A stretch of DNA of 64,000 bases from Coprinus comatus (GCA_034638255.1 JAWPGT010000012.1:620001-684000); one strand, 5' to 3'. Positions 21,301 through 34,707 are shown, numbered from the stretch's first letter. Program-made: numbers and translations. Notes: generated from the sequence alone by a model not told the origin.

Positions 21301-23317
21301 TGTGAAGAAACCATTCAAATTTCTAGCGTGTCGACGTACTTCCGCGCTTGGTTGGTCATCAAGAGCTGCTTCAAGATCCCTCTGAAGATCTTTGTCCTCG
21401 AAATGTACGATACCGTCGTCTAGAAGAGGAGGTACTTTTGTGCTTCCAGATCCATTTGTGCTAGCAGAAGCCCGATGTACGGCCCAGACATTAATTGTGA
21501 CCGGATCTTCAAGACTGCTGAGAGACTTGTTCTTTGCAACCAAAAGCTCGTCATCTAATTCTTGCTTGTTATCATCACCTCGGTAGGGAATGCCGCCAAT
21601 TGAACATTGCCGGAACACCATCAAATTCTATCAATTGATTAGCACATGTGTTTCAAGTTTGAGACATTATTAAGACACACCTGTGTGAGAGTTCCAGTCT
21701 TGTCCGAGAAAATATATTCAATTTGACCCAAATCATCAGATAAATTCCAGCTTCGTGCATTTGTAGCTGTGTCGGTCTTCTCATACCAGATATCAGAATC
21801 AAAGTATATCCAAACTGCTTGACATGTCTTGACGAATTCGATAGAGATATATAAAGAAATGGGAACGATGGTTTGGAACCTGATGGACGTTTGAATAAAC
21901 AATGTGATAATGATCGATAATGAAGCGAAGTAACTTACGCGAGAAGTCCAAAAAACCATGTTACCAGTCCATTCAACCGTGGATTATCCCCTGGTCTATC
22001 GTCTCCGTATAACCATAATGCATCGAGAGGAAAGTATTCCAGCTCAAGCATCGAGTCCGCAATTGCACATGCAGTTGACAAAAGCGCCATGATGATAAGA
22101 TTTGCAAACCTAATACAATCATTAAATTTGAGAGGCGGTGTTTCAGGAGGAATGCTACTTACACTTGGGGATTCATTTGCCTTTCCACTTTACTCCGTTT
22201 ACTTGGTGTACCACCAGAGTTCATCATGATTTTTGTGTCCAAACCAGTAAACAAAACCACGCCAATAACCCATTTTGTGTTTTTCAAAACCGTACCACGC
22301 AACAGTGTCATTGATAAATCAATTGGCCAGGTTTGCCCTTCAAATGTCACATTCGCATTGAGTCGATACATGTCCACATCTGGGCGGTCGCATTTGATCT
22401 GGAACTTATTCCGAACATCTGCGCAGTCCCTTGCATCCCGCATATTTGTAAGGGAAGAAACAGCATTTCGGGATTTGAGATTCGTCTCTCCATCCAAGTT
22501 TTTCGTCTCCACAAAAGCCACATCCTCGTCCTCAGAAGTCGAACAGATGAGAATATCGGCAGGGATGTGTTCGTCTTCACGGATTTTGACAACATCTCCA
22601 ACTCGCAAATCTTCCCATAGAGTTCGTTTCCAATGAGGTTCCGAGGTCTGATCTGTATGGCCATCATAGTCGAAAGATATGCTGGAATCGCCCTTGGTCG
22701 TAGTTTCGTCATTGGATATCCGCTTAGTCAAGCCTCGAATGAATGTTTTGCTCTTTGACTTCATTGGATTAGTATTTTTCCAACTCCCACCCCTCAGTAC
22801 ATCCACTTCACTATAATTGACGCGTTTATCGGACTGATGTCGTCTGAAGTCTTCATATCCGTCTTTTGCGCCAGTGATGGCCAGAATGATGAGTAGAGGT
22901 AGAATCACCACGAAACCGTTAATGGTGGAGAATCTTGGGAAGAATTGTATGATAGCGACACCAAGGAAGAATCTGGTTTCACCTGTATGAATATTATTGA
23001 GCATTGTAGAAGAGAGAGAGCACATACATGTTCGCAATCCTCCTAAACTGCTCCAAAAGATTTCGAGGGACAAAGGTGACTATTGTGTATTTTGAAGTGA
23101 TAACCTGGTTCGAGATGTAGGTGAGTTCTTTCTTGACGCGGCCTTTATGGTCATAATAATCTTGTGGGAGGTCGTCATTGACATGGATTGTCCTGGGTGG
23201 ACCTGGTTCTCGTTTCTTGTTGAACAGGTCCTCCACGTTGAATGCCGCAATACGTCCGTACCATGATGTCAGAGCGGACTTGCGCTTTGCGGAGGGAGGA
23301 GACATGGAGAAAGGCAC
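18268..23317 (-). CDS. P4-type ATPase, phospholipid flippase (Dnf1/2-like)
   Basis: Flips phospholipids from outer to cytosolic leaflet at the plasma membrane or late Golgi, normally with a Cdc50/Lem3 partner. The start [14 protein letters not shown] leads to [41 protein letters not shown] and the flippase loop [19 protein letters not shown]. The actuator region has [17 protein letters not shown] and [30 protein letters not shown] precedes the catalytic phosphorylation motif DKTGTLTQ at about 21700. The N domain includes [28 protein letters not shown] sequence and [11 protein letters not shown] follow. The last membrane block (19119 downward) ends in a Ser-rich tail with repeated (S)KSR(D/E)GKS units. 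The Dnf rather than Drs2/Neo1 class is inferred from loop sequence. An ATG at 23305 is an alternative start. Confidence 0.92.
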
Positions 23318-24006
23318 GGCCTAGGAGTGAGGGGTATACGGCCTGTGGACAAAAGTCGGTAGCTGGTGGTGGGGAAAGGCAGGGAAAGTGTTAGTGTATC
23401 AGGATATCACATTTACTCGACGTTCCCATAGGCGCTTTTTTCGGAATGGTTGCTTACACTGATCATCCGTCACATAATCATCTGTTATATTCCGTGTCAG
23501 AGTGTCTTACTCTTTGTGACCGCCAAGCCATTACTCCTGCGATAAATATCCGCTCTGCAATCCACTAGCCACTTGTCTGGCACCAGTCTGGCACCCTGCG
23601 AGTTTCACGTTTCGGCGCCGAATCATTAGACAGTCAGAGCTAGTGAATTGGATTAGAAATAGACTGTATTAGTCACAACTCAGGGTCATATGGCCATGCA
23701 TCACAATGTGCCGCGCCTTCTTCTAATGCCTGACGTGGACTTGTCGTATTCAACCGGCGGGACGATATTCATCACTGCTCACCCTATTAATACTCCATGC
23801 TCCCACTCTCCACCGCCGCTAACTACTGCTTTTGCTCCTCCAGCTTCGCCTTCCCGGCTATTACGGATCATTCTGCTTAAGCGCAGGCCGAAATATCTAC
23901 ACTGACACATCGTGATTGAGTCATCGGAAATGGGTATATGCACACGATCACAGAATTACAATATCAAATATCTATCATGAAACTATTAATGCAACAATTT
24001 TAGTCG
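23318..24006. other. Intergenic: flippase promoter and FAN1 3' flank
   Basis: No gene seen. It contains a C/T-rich stretch near 23800-23860 and no convincing coding frame. Confidence 0.4.
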
Positions 24007-27000
24007 TTAATGGATTGTGAAGGGGCTCGATCCAATGAGGGACATTTGTTCAATGTGTCGTCTTCGAGGACATGGTGAAGGTGTTTCCAACCGTTCTTGG
24101 GGTAAGAGCAATTCCGAAGTCTCCACATCAAGTCTGATGCGTTTCGGGTTCGGCATCGGGAGGTATTCTTCTTCACCATCGGAGCCACATTGGACCTCAA
24201 CATCTTGATGATCAGATTCATCCTTAGTTTTTCGTAATTTTTTCTTGGACGTTGGTGTCTTGCGCTTTCGTTTCTTGGGTTCAGGTGCATCTTGATCAAT
24301 GACGCGACAAATCTCAATATTCGCATTCGCTCTCAACAACGAATCAAACCACAGCTATTAAAAATTAAAATTAACATTCCAGGACCCACTTTCACAATGT
24401 TGAATCGACTTACCTTCTGATTCGGTTGTGGACTATCACCAGGACCTTTCACCTCAACAAATTTACAAATACCCTCATCTATTTTCCAAACTATCAAGTC
24501 TGGTACACCACTACACCTTCCTCCATAATCCTCACAGAAAAGTTGACAAATCATTGCCAAAGTTTCAGCACCAAGGCACTAAAAACAACTCCATCAGTAA
24601 AAATAACCTATTCGAAAGATATTTTTTACCGACCTCCAGAATTTCTAGCAGTTGCTTCTGTTCACATACATCCCATCTTAGTCCAATGCAATACGTCTGT
24701 TTATGCCTAAACATATCATCATGTCGCACTAGATATTCCTTTGCTTTGCCTTCCTTAATTTCCCGGAGCCTCTTCTCGAATAATGGCTGTCGAGCAAGGT
24801 AAAATGAATCCTCAAACATATCAAGAGGTCCCGCTTGAAAAGGTGTTTCAAAGGCACCTCTAACAGGACTAAATATAATATCCCAGAATATCAATCCAAA
24901 TATCGTTGTCAATATTCGGGTTTCGGAGTGGAAGCTATAAAAAAAGTCGCATTTGGTCAAAGCTTCCAATTTAGCACAAAGGTTTTAAAACATACCCAAC
25001 ATAGCCAGACATCTCATAATACTGCAAAGATAACCCTTCTACATTCACAGCTTCGTCACTATATCCAACCCAAGAAGATTTTCCTGTTTTCTTAGAAGAC
25101 GCTTCCGGAGCAGGCTATAAATAACCAAAAACCGGAGTCAGAAAATCCAGCCCTCTTAATGCAGCAAACACAAAAAAAATGTATTACCACTTGCATCACT
25201 ATACGATTAACATTCTTCTCTGGTTCTTTCTCCGGTTCATCCATCGATGTTTTCATGGAAAAATAATCCGACACAAGCGGATTAATCACCTTTTCATTCA
25301 TAGGTATTATACCTTCATTTAACTTTGTTCCTGGACGTAATTCCGTTCTCTTTCCCGAAAATGAAACCACTTCCGGTTCTCGTAAAACACCTTCGAATGG
25401 TGTCCTCTTCTCCGGGTGTAACTTCATTCTTTTCTCAATACGTTGTAATCTCCGGATCAAGTTTGGACGATTCACTGTAAATGTATTCCTTTTATCAGTA
25501 TACAAAACAATTCTTTAAAGTTCAAAACAAAAGTGCTAATGACGTACCGATACCAGTGTATTCATCATCCAAGGCTTCATGTATCCCCGCTTTTACAACC
25601 TCAAAATTCTTTGGTTCGATATAACGTTCTTGGATGAGCGCTCTACGCTCATACCATCCTGCCCTTTTCCCCTTACGCCAATGTGTTTGCTTTAACAATT
25701 CCTCCAAAATTCCAAGCTCTGTTTTATAATCTTTAAGTATACCAAAAGCATTGGCAACTTTCCCCATCATTCTGGTATATGCATGGCCTGTATTATAACA
25801 TTTAGTATACGTATATAATAACAAGGTAATGATAATGATAACAAGAGCATATAACTTACCAGCTTCGAACCTTTCCAAACCTGATGTCCTTTCCACCTCT
25901 TTTCCTTTTCCTTTCTCCTGATCTTTCCTCTTCAACAACATTCTCCACTTATTTCCAATTCTCTCCTTATACAACTTCTTAATATGTTTAGCTCTTTGAA
26001 TAGATATTGACTCCTTAACATCCGTCTTAGCCTTATCTTCATCTTCCTCTCTTCTCGGTGTTTCACTGATAATACCCAAACGGCTCGTTGAAGGTGGTTC
26101 CATATCAACATCAACATTCCCATTCCCATTCCTAGAAGGTGTCATAGGCGTTTTAAATCGATCCAAGATCTCTGTGTTATTCCTATTATTGATAGCGTTA
26201 GCATTAGCCTTCGCTACTAATTCCGGAGGATTTTCCATATCCGAATCAAGATATAAAGCCTCTTCAAATTCCAATAACTCTTCTCTTGACATCCAAATAG
26301 TTGGATCTCTTTCATATGCATAGGGTGGAAAATTCCATTTTCGAAAACCAGCTAATAAAGCTGGTAAACATGGTTTTGTTGGTTTTTCTGTACCACGATA
26401 ACAGATTATGTGAAGTCGTCCGATTAGTCGGTAGAGGTTTGGGTTAATCTTGAGACAAGATCCTAAATAATAGTGAAAATAGGAATAATAATTGATTATG
26501 TTCTTGACGTAGGGAAGGAAATGAAGGTCTTACCGAGCCTTTCAAGAGCCATTTCACGAAGTCTCTTAAGTTGTGAAATTTCTTTTGTCGGTTTTGGTTT
26601 CTGACCAAACGATAATTGCGTTTGTACCTTCCCATCCCATTTAGGAACGGGTGCTTGTTTACCTTTACCTTTACTTTTCGTTAATTGAGGTAACGTATGT
26701 TGTCCAGCAGCATGTTTGATCATAGCTTGAATTAATGCTTCTTTCTAAATAATAGATACCGATTAGAGTTTGACGCTTGATATTTATGAGACTTCAACTC
26801 ACCCGAATTATTCGTGATTGAACTTTCATTGATTTTGCTATTTCCTTTAACTCAGGTACTGTCAAACGATTCAAAGCTTCTTCAACAGTCATACTCGACT
26901 GATCCCTGAACAGGTAATCAAACCTGAGATCAAAAGGATCAACAACCGGCTCTTGAATTTCTGATATCGACGTTTTCATTGAGGGTTTTATAAAAAGAAA

Positions 27001-27767
27001 AGGTGATGCAGATGCAGCGGTCGACTCCGAATGAGGTTTGTTTGTTAGTCCAAGTTTAGGTAGCTTCGGTTTGTTGTCCTCTTCTTTGACGAGTATGGTA
27101 GTTGGTACTGGAATTAAAGTTGGATTTGGATTTGAAGCAGTCTGAGGTTGGGTAGGCGGGTCCTCTTCTTCTTGGACCACTTGCGCTTGTATAGGACCAC
27201 ATAAGGTCTTAATGGCATCTCCCAAACCCTCTTCGCCAATCTCATTCGTATACTTTTGTAGTGACGAAAGAGAATGCCAATCGGGTTGTCGTAATACAAG
27301 CCTAACTAACAGATACCTGGCATTATCTATCCCCCGATGAGCAACCACCCACAGTAATGACGATAATAAAAGGGAACGTACAGTCTAATGATTTATAAAC
27401 CTTTAAAATGTCCCATTCTGCTTCACTTAAAAGGTGTTTTTCATCCCATAATATCACATTAACCATTTCTACCCATTGAACATAGTTCCGAGTCAAAATT
27501 CAACATTGATATAGTCAAAAAAAAACAAGACTATATCCCCTCACCTTCAAACACCCTCACGTACAACGAATACCTCTTCTTCTTCTCACTCTTCTTCTCC
27601 TCGTTACTATCATCAACATCAGCCTTAACCTCAATATCTTCACCTCCATCCTCTTCTTTCCTTCTTTCCTCCTCATCCAAAACTTCCAAATCGTATTCAA
27701 GTTGTTCACTACTACGTTTCCCAAACAATTCAAACCAGAAATCTTTAACAGCTCTAGATCGCGACAT
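24007..27767 (-). CDS. FAN1: FAN1, Fanconi-associated structure-specific nuclease
   Basis: A nuclear 5'-flap endonuclease/5'-3' exonuclease for interstrand crosslink repair. The start MSRSRAVKDFWFELFGK is followed by an acidic stretch and, after introns, NARYLLVRLVLRQPDW. A SAP-like segment follows (MTVEEALNRLTVPELKEIAK). The TPR-like middle holds MALERLGSCLKINPNLYRL, RAKHIKKLYKERIG, and LKQTHWRKGKRAGWYERRAL. The VRR-NUC domain has EALTKCDF-type SYDAFSPF-equivalent, LLEILECLGAETLAMICQLF, the catalytic GVPDLIVW and KFVEVKGPGDSPQPNQK (Asp, Glu and Lys all present, near 24430-24520), then NANIEICRV. The tail after this is a basic nuclear-localisation-like disordered segment ending SPFTIH. No UBZ zinc finger is visible at the N-terminus, as usual in fungal members. 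About ten short introns. Confidence 0.92.
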
Positions 27768-28524
27768 ATTGTTTTTCCTTCAACCGCTAACGTTTCTTCA
27801 AGCGATTTTTTAACATATACACACGTCCGTAGCTCTTAACGAGTATTGATGGGGTATAAAATGAGTGAGATGGTTTTCCCCCGAGTTCGAGTTCCAGGGT
27901 GTTAATGTGGGGGGTTTGGACCGTTCAACCGTTTAATTACTTAGTAATTATTGTTTAACACGATTGTCACAATTCACGCGTGTTGTAACCTGTGACTCAA
28001 GTGTTTCAAAGTTCAAGCTTTCAAATCTTCAGTGTGTATGATTTCGGTATGATTCTAACTTGGAATGAGACTAACGCTCTAAATATTTAAATGTTAAGCA
28101 AAGAGATATGCGATTTCATGTGTGCTCTATGGACTAAGAGTTACAATGCTCTATGATTATGCGACATCGAGTTAAGAGAAAAGAGCAAATATTGGATACA
28201 ACATGCTAAGAGAGTCCTAGAATATCGAAGCAGCAGAAGAAACAGAAACAGAAAACAAAAACAAAAACACTACGAAAAAAATTAAATAGTAGGCTGCGTT
28301 GTTGGAAACATGAGTCGCCCACGTCAACTTGGTACAGACAGTATGAAGCAAACCTTGAAAAGAGACAACCACCCAAAAAAAAAGACGGCAACACGGGCCA
28401 AGAAGTGAAGAAAAATTTCACAAAATACACCAAATCAGAAAGGGAAAAAGACAATGCAAAGTCCAGAGATGAAGAATCCATAGTAGCTGTGTGAAACGAA
28501 GAAATTGACATTACCCAAAGGGTA
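27768..28524. other. Intergenic: FAN1 promoter and kinase 3' flank
   Basis: AT-rich. An open frame at 28206-28511 (-) is Phe-rich because of a simple A-rich run (aaacagaaaacaaaaacaaaaac on plus); I regard it as noise. Confidence 0.45.
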
Positions 28525-30259
28525 TCATTTGTGTGTTAACATTTCTTCAAGGGCCTCAACAACCTGTGTCATGGTTGGCCGATCTTGATGTTCATGTGCC
28601 CACATTCGCTCCATAAGGTCGACAATTTCTGGACACCATTGTTTTCTCAAGTTAGATACACTTGGTCTAATAAACGATGAAATAACATCAACATTAGTCT
28701 TAGCTTTTATGAAGCCTCAAATTACTTGCCGTTGTCTTTTGGCGCCCACTATGTCATAGATTGCATGCTCATTCATCCCCTCCCAAGGAAACTTCTTATT
28801 AGGAAGATACCACTGTAGCATTTCCCAAAATACCATGGCACATGAGAAGACGTCAACCTTATGGTTATACTTTGGATGCGCGGTCCAGAGTTCTGGTGCT
28901 TGCCAATTAACAGTCCCAACCAGACTTTTTACCATTGATCGTGTAGACTGCTTGACTTTCGCGAGACCAAAGTCAGCAATCTTTGCAGTTCCTCTAGCAG
29001 TTATCAGAATATTTGAGGATTTGCAGTCGCGGTGGATAACTGAAGGCTTGCGTGTATGCAGGTATTCGAGTCCACGGGCAATATCAAGCATCATACTCAG
29101 CTACACAGCGTATTTAGTCTTATTGCACCCTATGTGAGATCCGATGTACTTACAACTTTGTGTAGAGAAGGTGCATTCACGTTGCGAATATAATCGAACA
29201 AGTCACCATTTGAACACAACTCGCTGACGATCATAACAGGTGTTTCCTTTGTGTTCTCTGGTATGCTCACTCCAAGCTAAGGCAAATTGTAAGTTGCAGC
29301 ACGAAACCTTAGGTAGATCACTCACGAATCGTACTATATTGGGATGATCAAAGCCACCCAGCAACTTCAATTCCTTGATGTCCACTGAATATGGAAATGA
29401 GCAAGATGAGACTTGAACAAAATTAAAATCACCACCCACTTGCGCTCAATGTTCCCCTAAACTCTGATATGGCGATTCTACGCCCTTTGAACTTGCCAAT
29501 AAATACATCTTTGAACCCACCGCTACCGATCTTTTCCAGTTTAGTCAATTTCTCAGGCGGAATTTCGCGGTCTTCGAGACCCAAACTTTCAAGATCAAGC
29601 TCAAGCTCATGTTCAGCTTCCCTTTCCCTCTGTTGCTTTTCTTGGTCAGGAACAGGAGTCTTGGGCTCATCCTGATGGACATGTTCGTCCCGTAACAAAA
29701 TAGGTGTAGCAATACTTGTAGCAGAACTAGATCCCTTTTTTCGTTTCGCTTTCTTGGGCACTGATGTTGGTCGAACTGTGCCAGTAGAAGAAGGTGATGA
29801 GTTTACATGGCGATCTCGCCATTGCAAGAGAGCCTCGGCAAGCTGAGGTTTTGTCCCGACTGGTTCAAGGTCCCTGGTCTCGCAAAGGCGAACCAGATCA
29901 TCTCGTCGTAAGCGGACGAGGGTCTTTGCTGTAGCAACGGTGAGGTCAACTAGAAAGGTGTTACTTCAATTAATACATTACAAAGGGGACAAAAATACTC
30001 ACCATCATCATCATGCATCAACTCATCCTCATCGGTTTCGCCTTCGGCATCAACCTCAATCTCAGATGTAATAGACTCAACTTCTTCGGCGTCTCCCTCC
30101 GCTTCTTCACCTGTCTCAGTGTCCTCGTCACCGATGTCTTCCTCTTCGTCCTCATGGACCGTTTCCATTTCTACATCTTCTTCCCCAACAATCTTGCCAT
30201 TCCTCAATTTACGGGGCTCCACGGCAATTGTTACGTCGTCAGCTTCGCCTTCCGCGTTT

Positions 30260-30291
<32 letters not shown>

Positions 30292-32329
30292 CTCCTCTTC
30301 TTCGCGATCTGCTACGACTTCCTCTTCAACTTCCTCTTCATCTTCACCTTCATCCTCGATATCACCATCGTCAGGCGCTGCACTTCCTGTACGGGTTCGA
30401 GAGCGCAGGCGTCTCTTCATAGGAGTTTGTCGACCTTTTGGGGAAGCGGTAACTGATGATATTAATTGATCAACTTCTTCCTCCTGCTCAGCATCCCCTT
30501 CGTCCTCTGCACCTTCTGACAATTGGTCTTCCTCATCCTCATCCTCATCCTCATCCCCACCCAGTTCATCTTCCTCTTCCTCTTCTCCTTCCTCCTCTCC
30601 CTCCTCCTCCTCCTCCTCCTCCCCTTCATGTGTATCTTCCGACATGGCTGTGCTCGCTTTCCCCTTAGCCATCAACTTCTGAGTTTTCTTCTCCCTTTCG
30701 TTCGATGCGCCTCTCGAAGGATTCGAAGGCTTTTGGCTCTGTCCTCGGACCTTTGATGCATTCCCTGACCGACTTGAATCCGTTTTGGTGGCTTGTGAGC
30801 TTCCTGAATCTTTATCTTTACTTCGTAATCGACGTGGGCTAGGTTCCAATTTCGACTCATGAAATGCCCGTAAAGACTGTTCCACCTCTTCCTCATCTGT
30901 CAAATCACTTTCCACCTCCAAAGCCTTAACTCTTTGAGCGTCGCGTTCGCGTTCGCGCTCTTTGGCTCTTTCTTTTAACCATTTCTTTGATGGGGTTTGA
31001 AGCTTTACGTCGACGGTTTGGCTGAACTCAACTTGCTTAGCTTTGCCTTTAGCTTTCCCACTTTTACTGGTTGCAGAAGTTGGTGCAGTACTATCAACGA
31101 TAGCGCCGATTGAAACTTGACGTTTTCGTAAGCGAGTAGCAGGAGGAGAAGGATGGGTGCTGGTAGATGCAGCATTTGATACTGGAGAAGATCGCTCCGA
31201 AGCACGTCGTCTATATTTGGTGATTAATATAACGTGACATGATATAAGGGGAAAGGCAACAAACTTTGAAGAAGTACTCGAGCCCGCCTTGCTCCCAGAT
31301 GATTCCCGTGCGTGGTCGTGGCCCATTTCTAATGCATTGTGGTTTTCAAGATTTCCCATTGACATACTACGTCCTTTGGGCGCTCTACCGTTGAGTCTCC
31401 CGATGCCGTATAGAGTTACACGACGTCTACCATTGTTCGCACCCATTAGTTTCAAAGGAGATACGTCTGTTTCTTCGCCACCAGCAAAGTTTCCATCATC
31501 GTCACCATCGCTCGAGCCATCGGTTGAGGCACCGTCGCCGCCAATGGGACCAGCTGGAGAGGAAGGAGGGAGAGATGCAATGTCGTCTCGATTAGCAATG
31601 ATGCAATTAATGATCTCTTGTTTCGTGAGAAGGTCGGCATCATCAGGTAGTCCGGCAACTCCATAGAGGTGTACAAGAAGAGGCTTTCGAAGACGAGAAA
31701 GCTCCTTGGGTGAGGCAAACTGAAGAAGATAGTCGTCGGCTAATTCGAACACAATGAATCAACTAGTTGAAAGATGATTAAGTAGGCCACCACTCACTTG
31801 ATGTTTCCTCCCCGTCCTCTGCCTCTGTCCCAGAGTCCTCTTCCTGGTTTGAATCCAAATCGTCTATGGTAGTCGATGATTGAACAGATGCGGAATCGAC
31901 GTCCATTTCGCTCTCATCAGTAGCATACTGCACGTATCTGCGAGTTAGAGAGGTTGTTCTAAGCCTTTTACGACCCGATGTTCGCTTTGCAGGGTGGTTA
32001 TTGGCATGCGCGTTCTCATTAGTGCCCGCGACGCGTTTACGTTTGGCCCCAGCCTGGATCACCTGATCTGAATCCCTCATGACCGTATCCTTGTCGAAAC
32101 CTCTATTGACAAGCAATCTGGAAGGCAGGCGACGGAGGTTGGGATGGAGAGGCACAAGGACTGGCCGGTGGCCTTGACGGGTAGGCGAAGGAATAGCTGT
32201 ATGAGTAGGACCGTGGGAAGACTTGCGAGTCGCCGCCCGTCGGAGTGAATAGTGTTTGCGTGCTGTCGAGGGCGAGGTTGCTGACGATAACGGTGCTTTG
32301 TTACTAGGTGAACGTCGTAGATTGGCCAT
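28525..32329 (-). CDS. SAP-domain, acidic, TKL-type protein kinase
   Basis: A large, probably nuclear/chromatin-associated kinase. The start MANLRRSPSNKAPLSSAT leads to a basic region with GAKRKRVAG and KRTSGRKRLRTT (nuclear signals). A SAP-like helical motif follows (DYLLQFASPKELSRLRKPLL ... LTKQEIINCIIANRDD). A very acidic stretch (about 30000-30630, runs of up to 14 Glu) precedes a second SAP motif (DLTVATAKTLVRLRRDDLVRL, LEPVGTKPQLAEALLQWRDR). The kinase has KIGSGGFKDVFIGKFKG, IKELKLLGGFDHPNIVRF, HRDCKSSNIL, ADFGLAKVKQSTRSM, VGTVNWQAPELW, DRPTMTQVVEALEEML and ends THK at 28525. The beta3 position reads RRIAISEFRG, so the usual ATP-anchoring Lys (AxK) is Ser. HRD and DFG are intact. Close to the agaricomycete TKL expansion; substrate unknown. 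Confidence 0.85.
30255..30625. repeat. Glu-coding GA-rich triplet tracts
   Basis: Two CTC/CTT triplet runs on the plus strand (about 30255-30302 and 30566-30625) encode long Glu runs in the kinase's acidic domain; likely length-variable. Confidence 0.75.
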
Positions 32330-32808
32330 AACCTAATGGTAGTGGTTCCAATTGAATTCTATCGGCCCCAAATGTCGTTTGAGCCAGTTAAGGCGCAAGA
32401 CGAGCTCGTTCGAGTTGGCCTTGGGATATTTATTGGATTTCACCAGCCGGAGTGCGCGTAGTAAGTTGAACTGTTGTCGGCGTCGTTGTAGGCAGCGAGC
32501 TGGGCACGGTCGATGCTTGACCAAGGTTCACTTTCACCTTTGTTTATCACGCTGCAGCCAAACAACGCTGGCTGTATTATGTCAGCACAAATTAATGTTT
32601 CTGTCACATACGTCACGTACCGCCTCGGGCCGGACCCGGAGCGGCTTCCATAGGAACGTTCGATGTTCTCTATTTTTGGCTCTGTGGAATTAGCGAAAGA
32701 TAAACGAAACGCCCAAGTTGGAAATCATAAAGCTCTCTCCAAATTGGTACAAGATGGCCTGCAATAAAAAGTCTTGCGCTTGTCTTCCTCTCTCTATCCT
32801 TGCCCAAG
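32330..32808. other. Divergent intergenic region
   Basis: Between the SAP-kinase and the DUF6593 gene. No gene recognised; a plus-strand frame from 32718 overlaps the next gene out of frame and looks spurious. Confidence 0.4.
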
Positions 32809-33904
32809 ATGCTGCTCAAGTTCACAACCACGGACATGTTCAACTCCTGCCTCGTCAATGTTGCAACAGGAGACTCTACCTACCAGATCACCACTGTCCT
32901 AGTTCCCGAGTCTAAGCTGCATAAACCTGTAACTCCATCGCCCTCATCCTCCAAGACGGCAACAACAAGCGAAGAGTTCTCTGCAGTAAAGGAATATACA
33001 GACCGTCGTGAAAGACAGAAACAAGTCACTTGTCGACATACAAGGATCACAAATTCCTCAGGCGACGTCTTGGCTGATGTCTTTTGGCATGGTCGCCATC
33101 CAAAAATCATCATCGAAGGGGAAATGATCGGTGGTCTCAATGATCTCTTCGGTTCATCGAGCACTCGCTTCATGTAAGCTAAAATTCTGCTCTCGAGGCT
33201 TATTTCCGCTGATGAAACGATAGGCCCAAAGTACTCGCAGTCCCAACAAAATTCGATGCCGATTATATCTGGACAGCTACTTCAGAATCCCTCACAGTAA
33301 GGAGCTTCTCACCCCCTCCAACCCACTCGAACTTATCACCTCAATCTCTAGCTTATTGATTACAGCACTGAACAAGTCCGAGGAACCTTCCATCAAAACG
33401 TTCTCCGTTTTCCTTCCCCTCTCAAGGTATCCAAATCAAAACCTGTAATCTCCATCCGGACACAAACACCCTCCATGCCTCCTTTGTCTCTCTCACCGTC
33501 GCCAGAATCACCCATATCAACTAAATCCCTGTTCAAGACACCCTCACGTATATTTTCCTCCTCCAAATTCTCTTTACCGTCAACAACAGAAGAAACAACA
33601 TACAAGGGTTGTCCTGTGAAATCAACATTTGTTCCTACCCATGTACCGGGATTTGGGTCCAACTACCTCGAATTCACGCCTCATCCTCTCTCAAAGGACG
33701 TTGAAATTGTTTGTAAGCCTCTTCAAATTCAAATTTCCCCATCACTGGAAACTCACTCTGCTCGTAGTATCCTTTTTAATCATGGAAATCCTCCGACGAG
33801 GTCGATTCTCACTAACCCCTTATACATTCGAAAACCCTACAATCTGGCAACTAAAGGAAGCCCGGGACATTGTGTTGCGTAGAATTAGACGCAACACAGT
33901 CTAA
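32809..33904 (+). CDS. DUF6593-family protein
   Basis: The basidiomycete DUF6593 family has no known function. The start MLLKFTTTDMFNSCLVN at 32809 is the typical beginning (a Met three codons earlier is possible). The tubby/LURAP-like beta core continues with STYQITTVLV, TRITNSSGDVLADVFWHGRH, PKIIIEGEMIGGLNDLFG and, after an intron, VLAVPTKFDADYIWTATSESL. TEQVRGTFHQNVLRFPSPLK follows the next intron. A Ser/Pro-rich insertion (about 33450-33600) is longer than usual. The last intron (gtaagc near 33713 to ctcgtag near 33767) restores frame into VLSFLIMEILRRGRF, TPYTFENPTIWQLKEARD and IRRNTV. The hydrophobic SFLIMEIL is too short for a firm membrane call. Confidence 0.8.
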
Positions 33905-34707
33905 GCCAAGCTTTCCGCACTTACCTTCTTCCGCTACCCCTCTCCTTTCACTTTGTCTTCATCCACTCGATATCTACAGTCAACTATAATTCTGTTCTTC
34001 CTATTCAGGGTGTCTAAATCCTCGCAAGTTACCTCACAATCTTTGTTCGCTATTCTTTTCCAGTTGTATATTTGTTATCTTGTTGAATTATTTCATACCC
34101 ACCATCATGTATTTCTAGCCGACCCGTTCACTTTGTTTTCCTTGTGTATTTATGCTGTGTATTTAAGTGATTGAAATAGATCAATTATTATAACAACGTT
34201 GCATTTTGGTGTCCCGCCACAGGTTACAATATGGGTTTTTTCTTTCTTTCTTTGTGATTTTGATTTACGCCTTGTCTTTACAGATTGGTTATACTCTCAT
34301 GAGACGGTTGCGCACCGTGCATTATACTAGCACCGCTTCCGCGTAACGATAGTGATGCACTGGCAGGAGAAACAAACGCTTTTAGCACATAACTGTGCAT
34401 TTTATATAAATAGTTCATCGTTTGAGATCTGGTACAAATTACATTGGGATCTTTCTTGTGTTTTTGATTTATTTTTTTGCCTTTACAAAACCGGGATGGG
34501 TATAAGCGCTTGGTGTATACTGCGCACTACGTGAACCAACGTGTACTAAAATATAAATACCCGTCTAATGTCTAATATATATATTGCAAACAGTAACAAA
34601 GGCGCATAATTGGAGTGACTTACGTTTTCGGACAACGCTCATTTTGTTCACCTGCTCCCAAGCTCCGCCACCTTGCAACTTTTCCAACTTTCTTCTCATA
34701 TGATATT
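33905..34707. other. Intergenic: DUF6593 3' flank and myotubularin promoter
   Basis: T-rich sequence with no coding frame that I trust. Two similar short stretches (ttgtgattttgatttacgccttgtctttaca near 34252 and ttgtgtttttgatttatttttttgcctttaca near 34456) suggest a small local duplication. Confidence 0.4.

Noticed and set aside
23690..23905. 71-codon plus-strand frame between the flippase and FAN1
   Set aside because: Pro/Ser-rich noise in a C/T-rich promoter; no continuation.
28206..28511. Phe/Ser-rich 101-codon frame on the minus strand
   Set aside because: Arises from a simple A-rich stretch in the kinase 3' flank; no splice continuation or family.
30013..30756. Several long plus-strand open frames rich in Ser, Leu, Phe or Pro
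   Set aside because: They are antisense shadows of the Glu-rich acidic region of the SAP-kinase; composition follows the GA-rich repeat.
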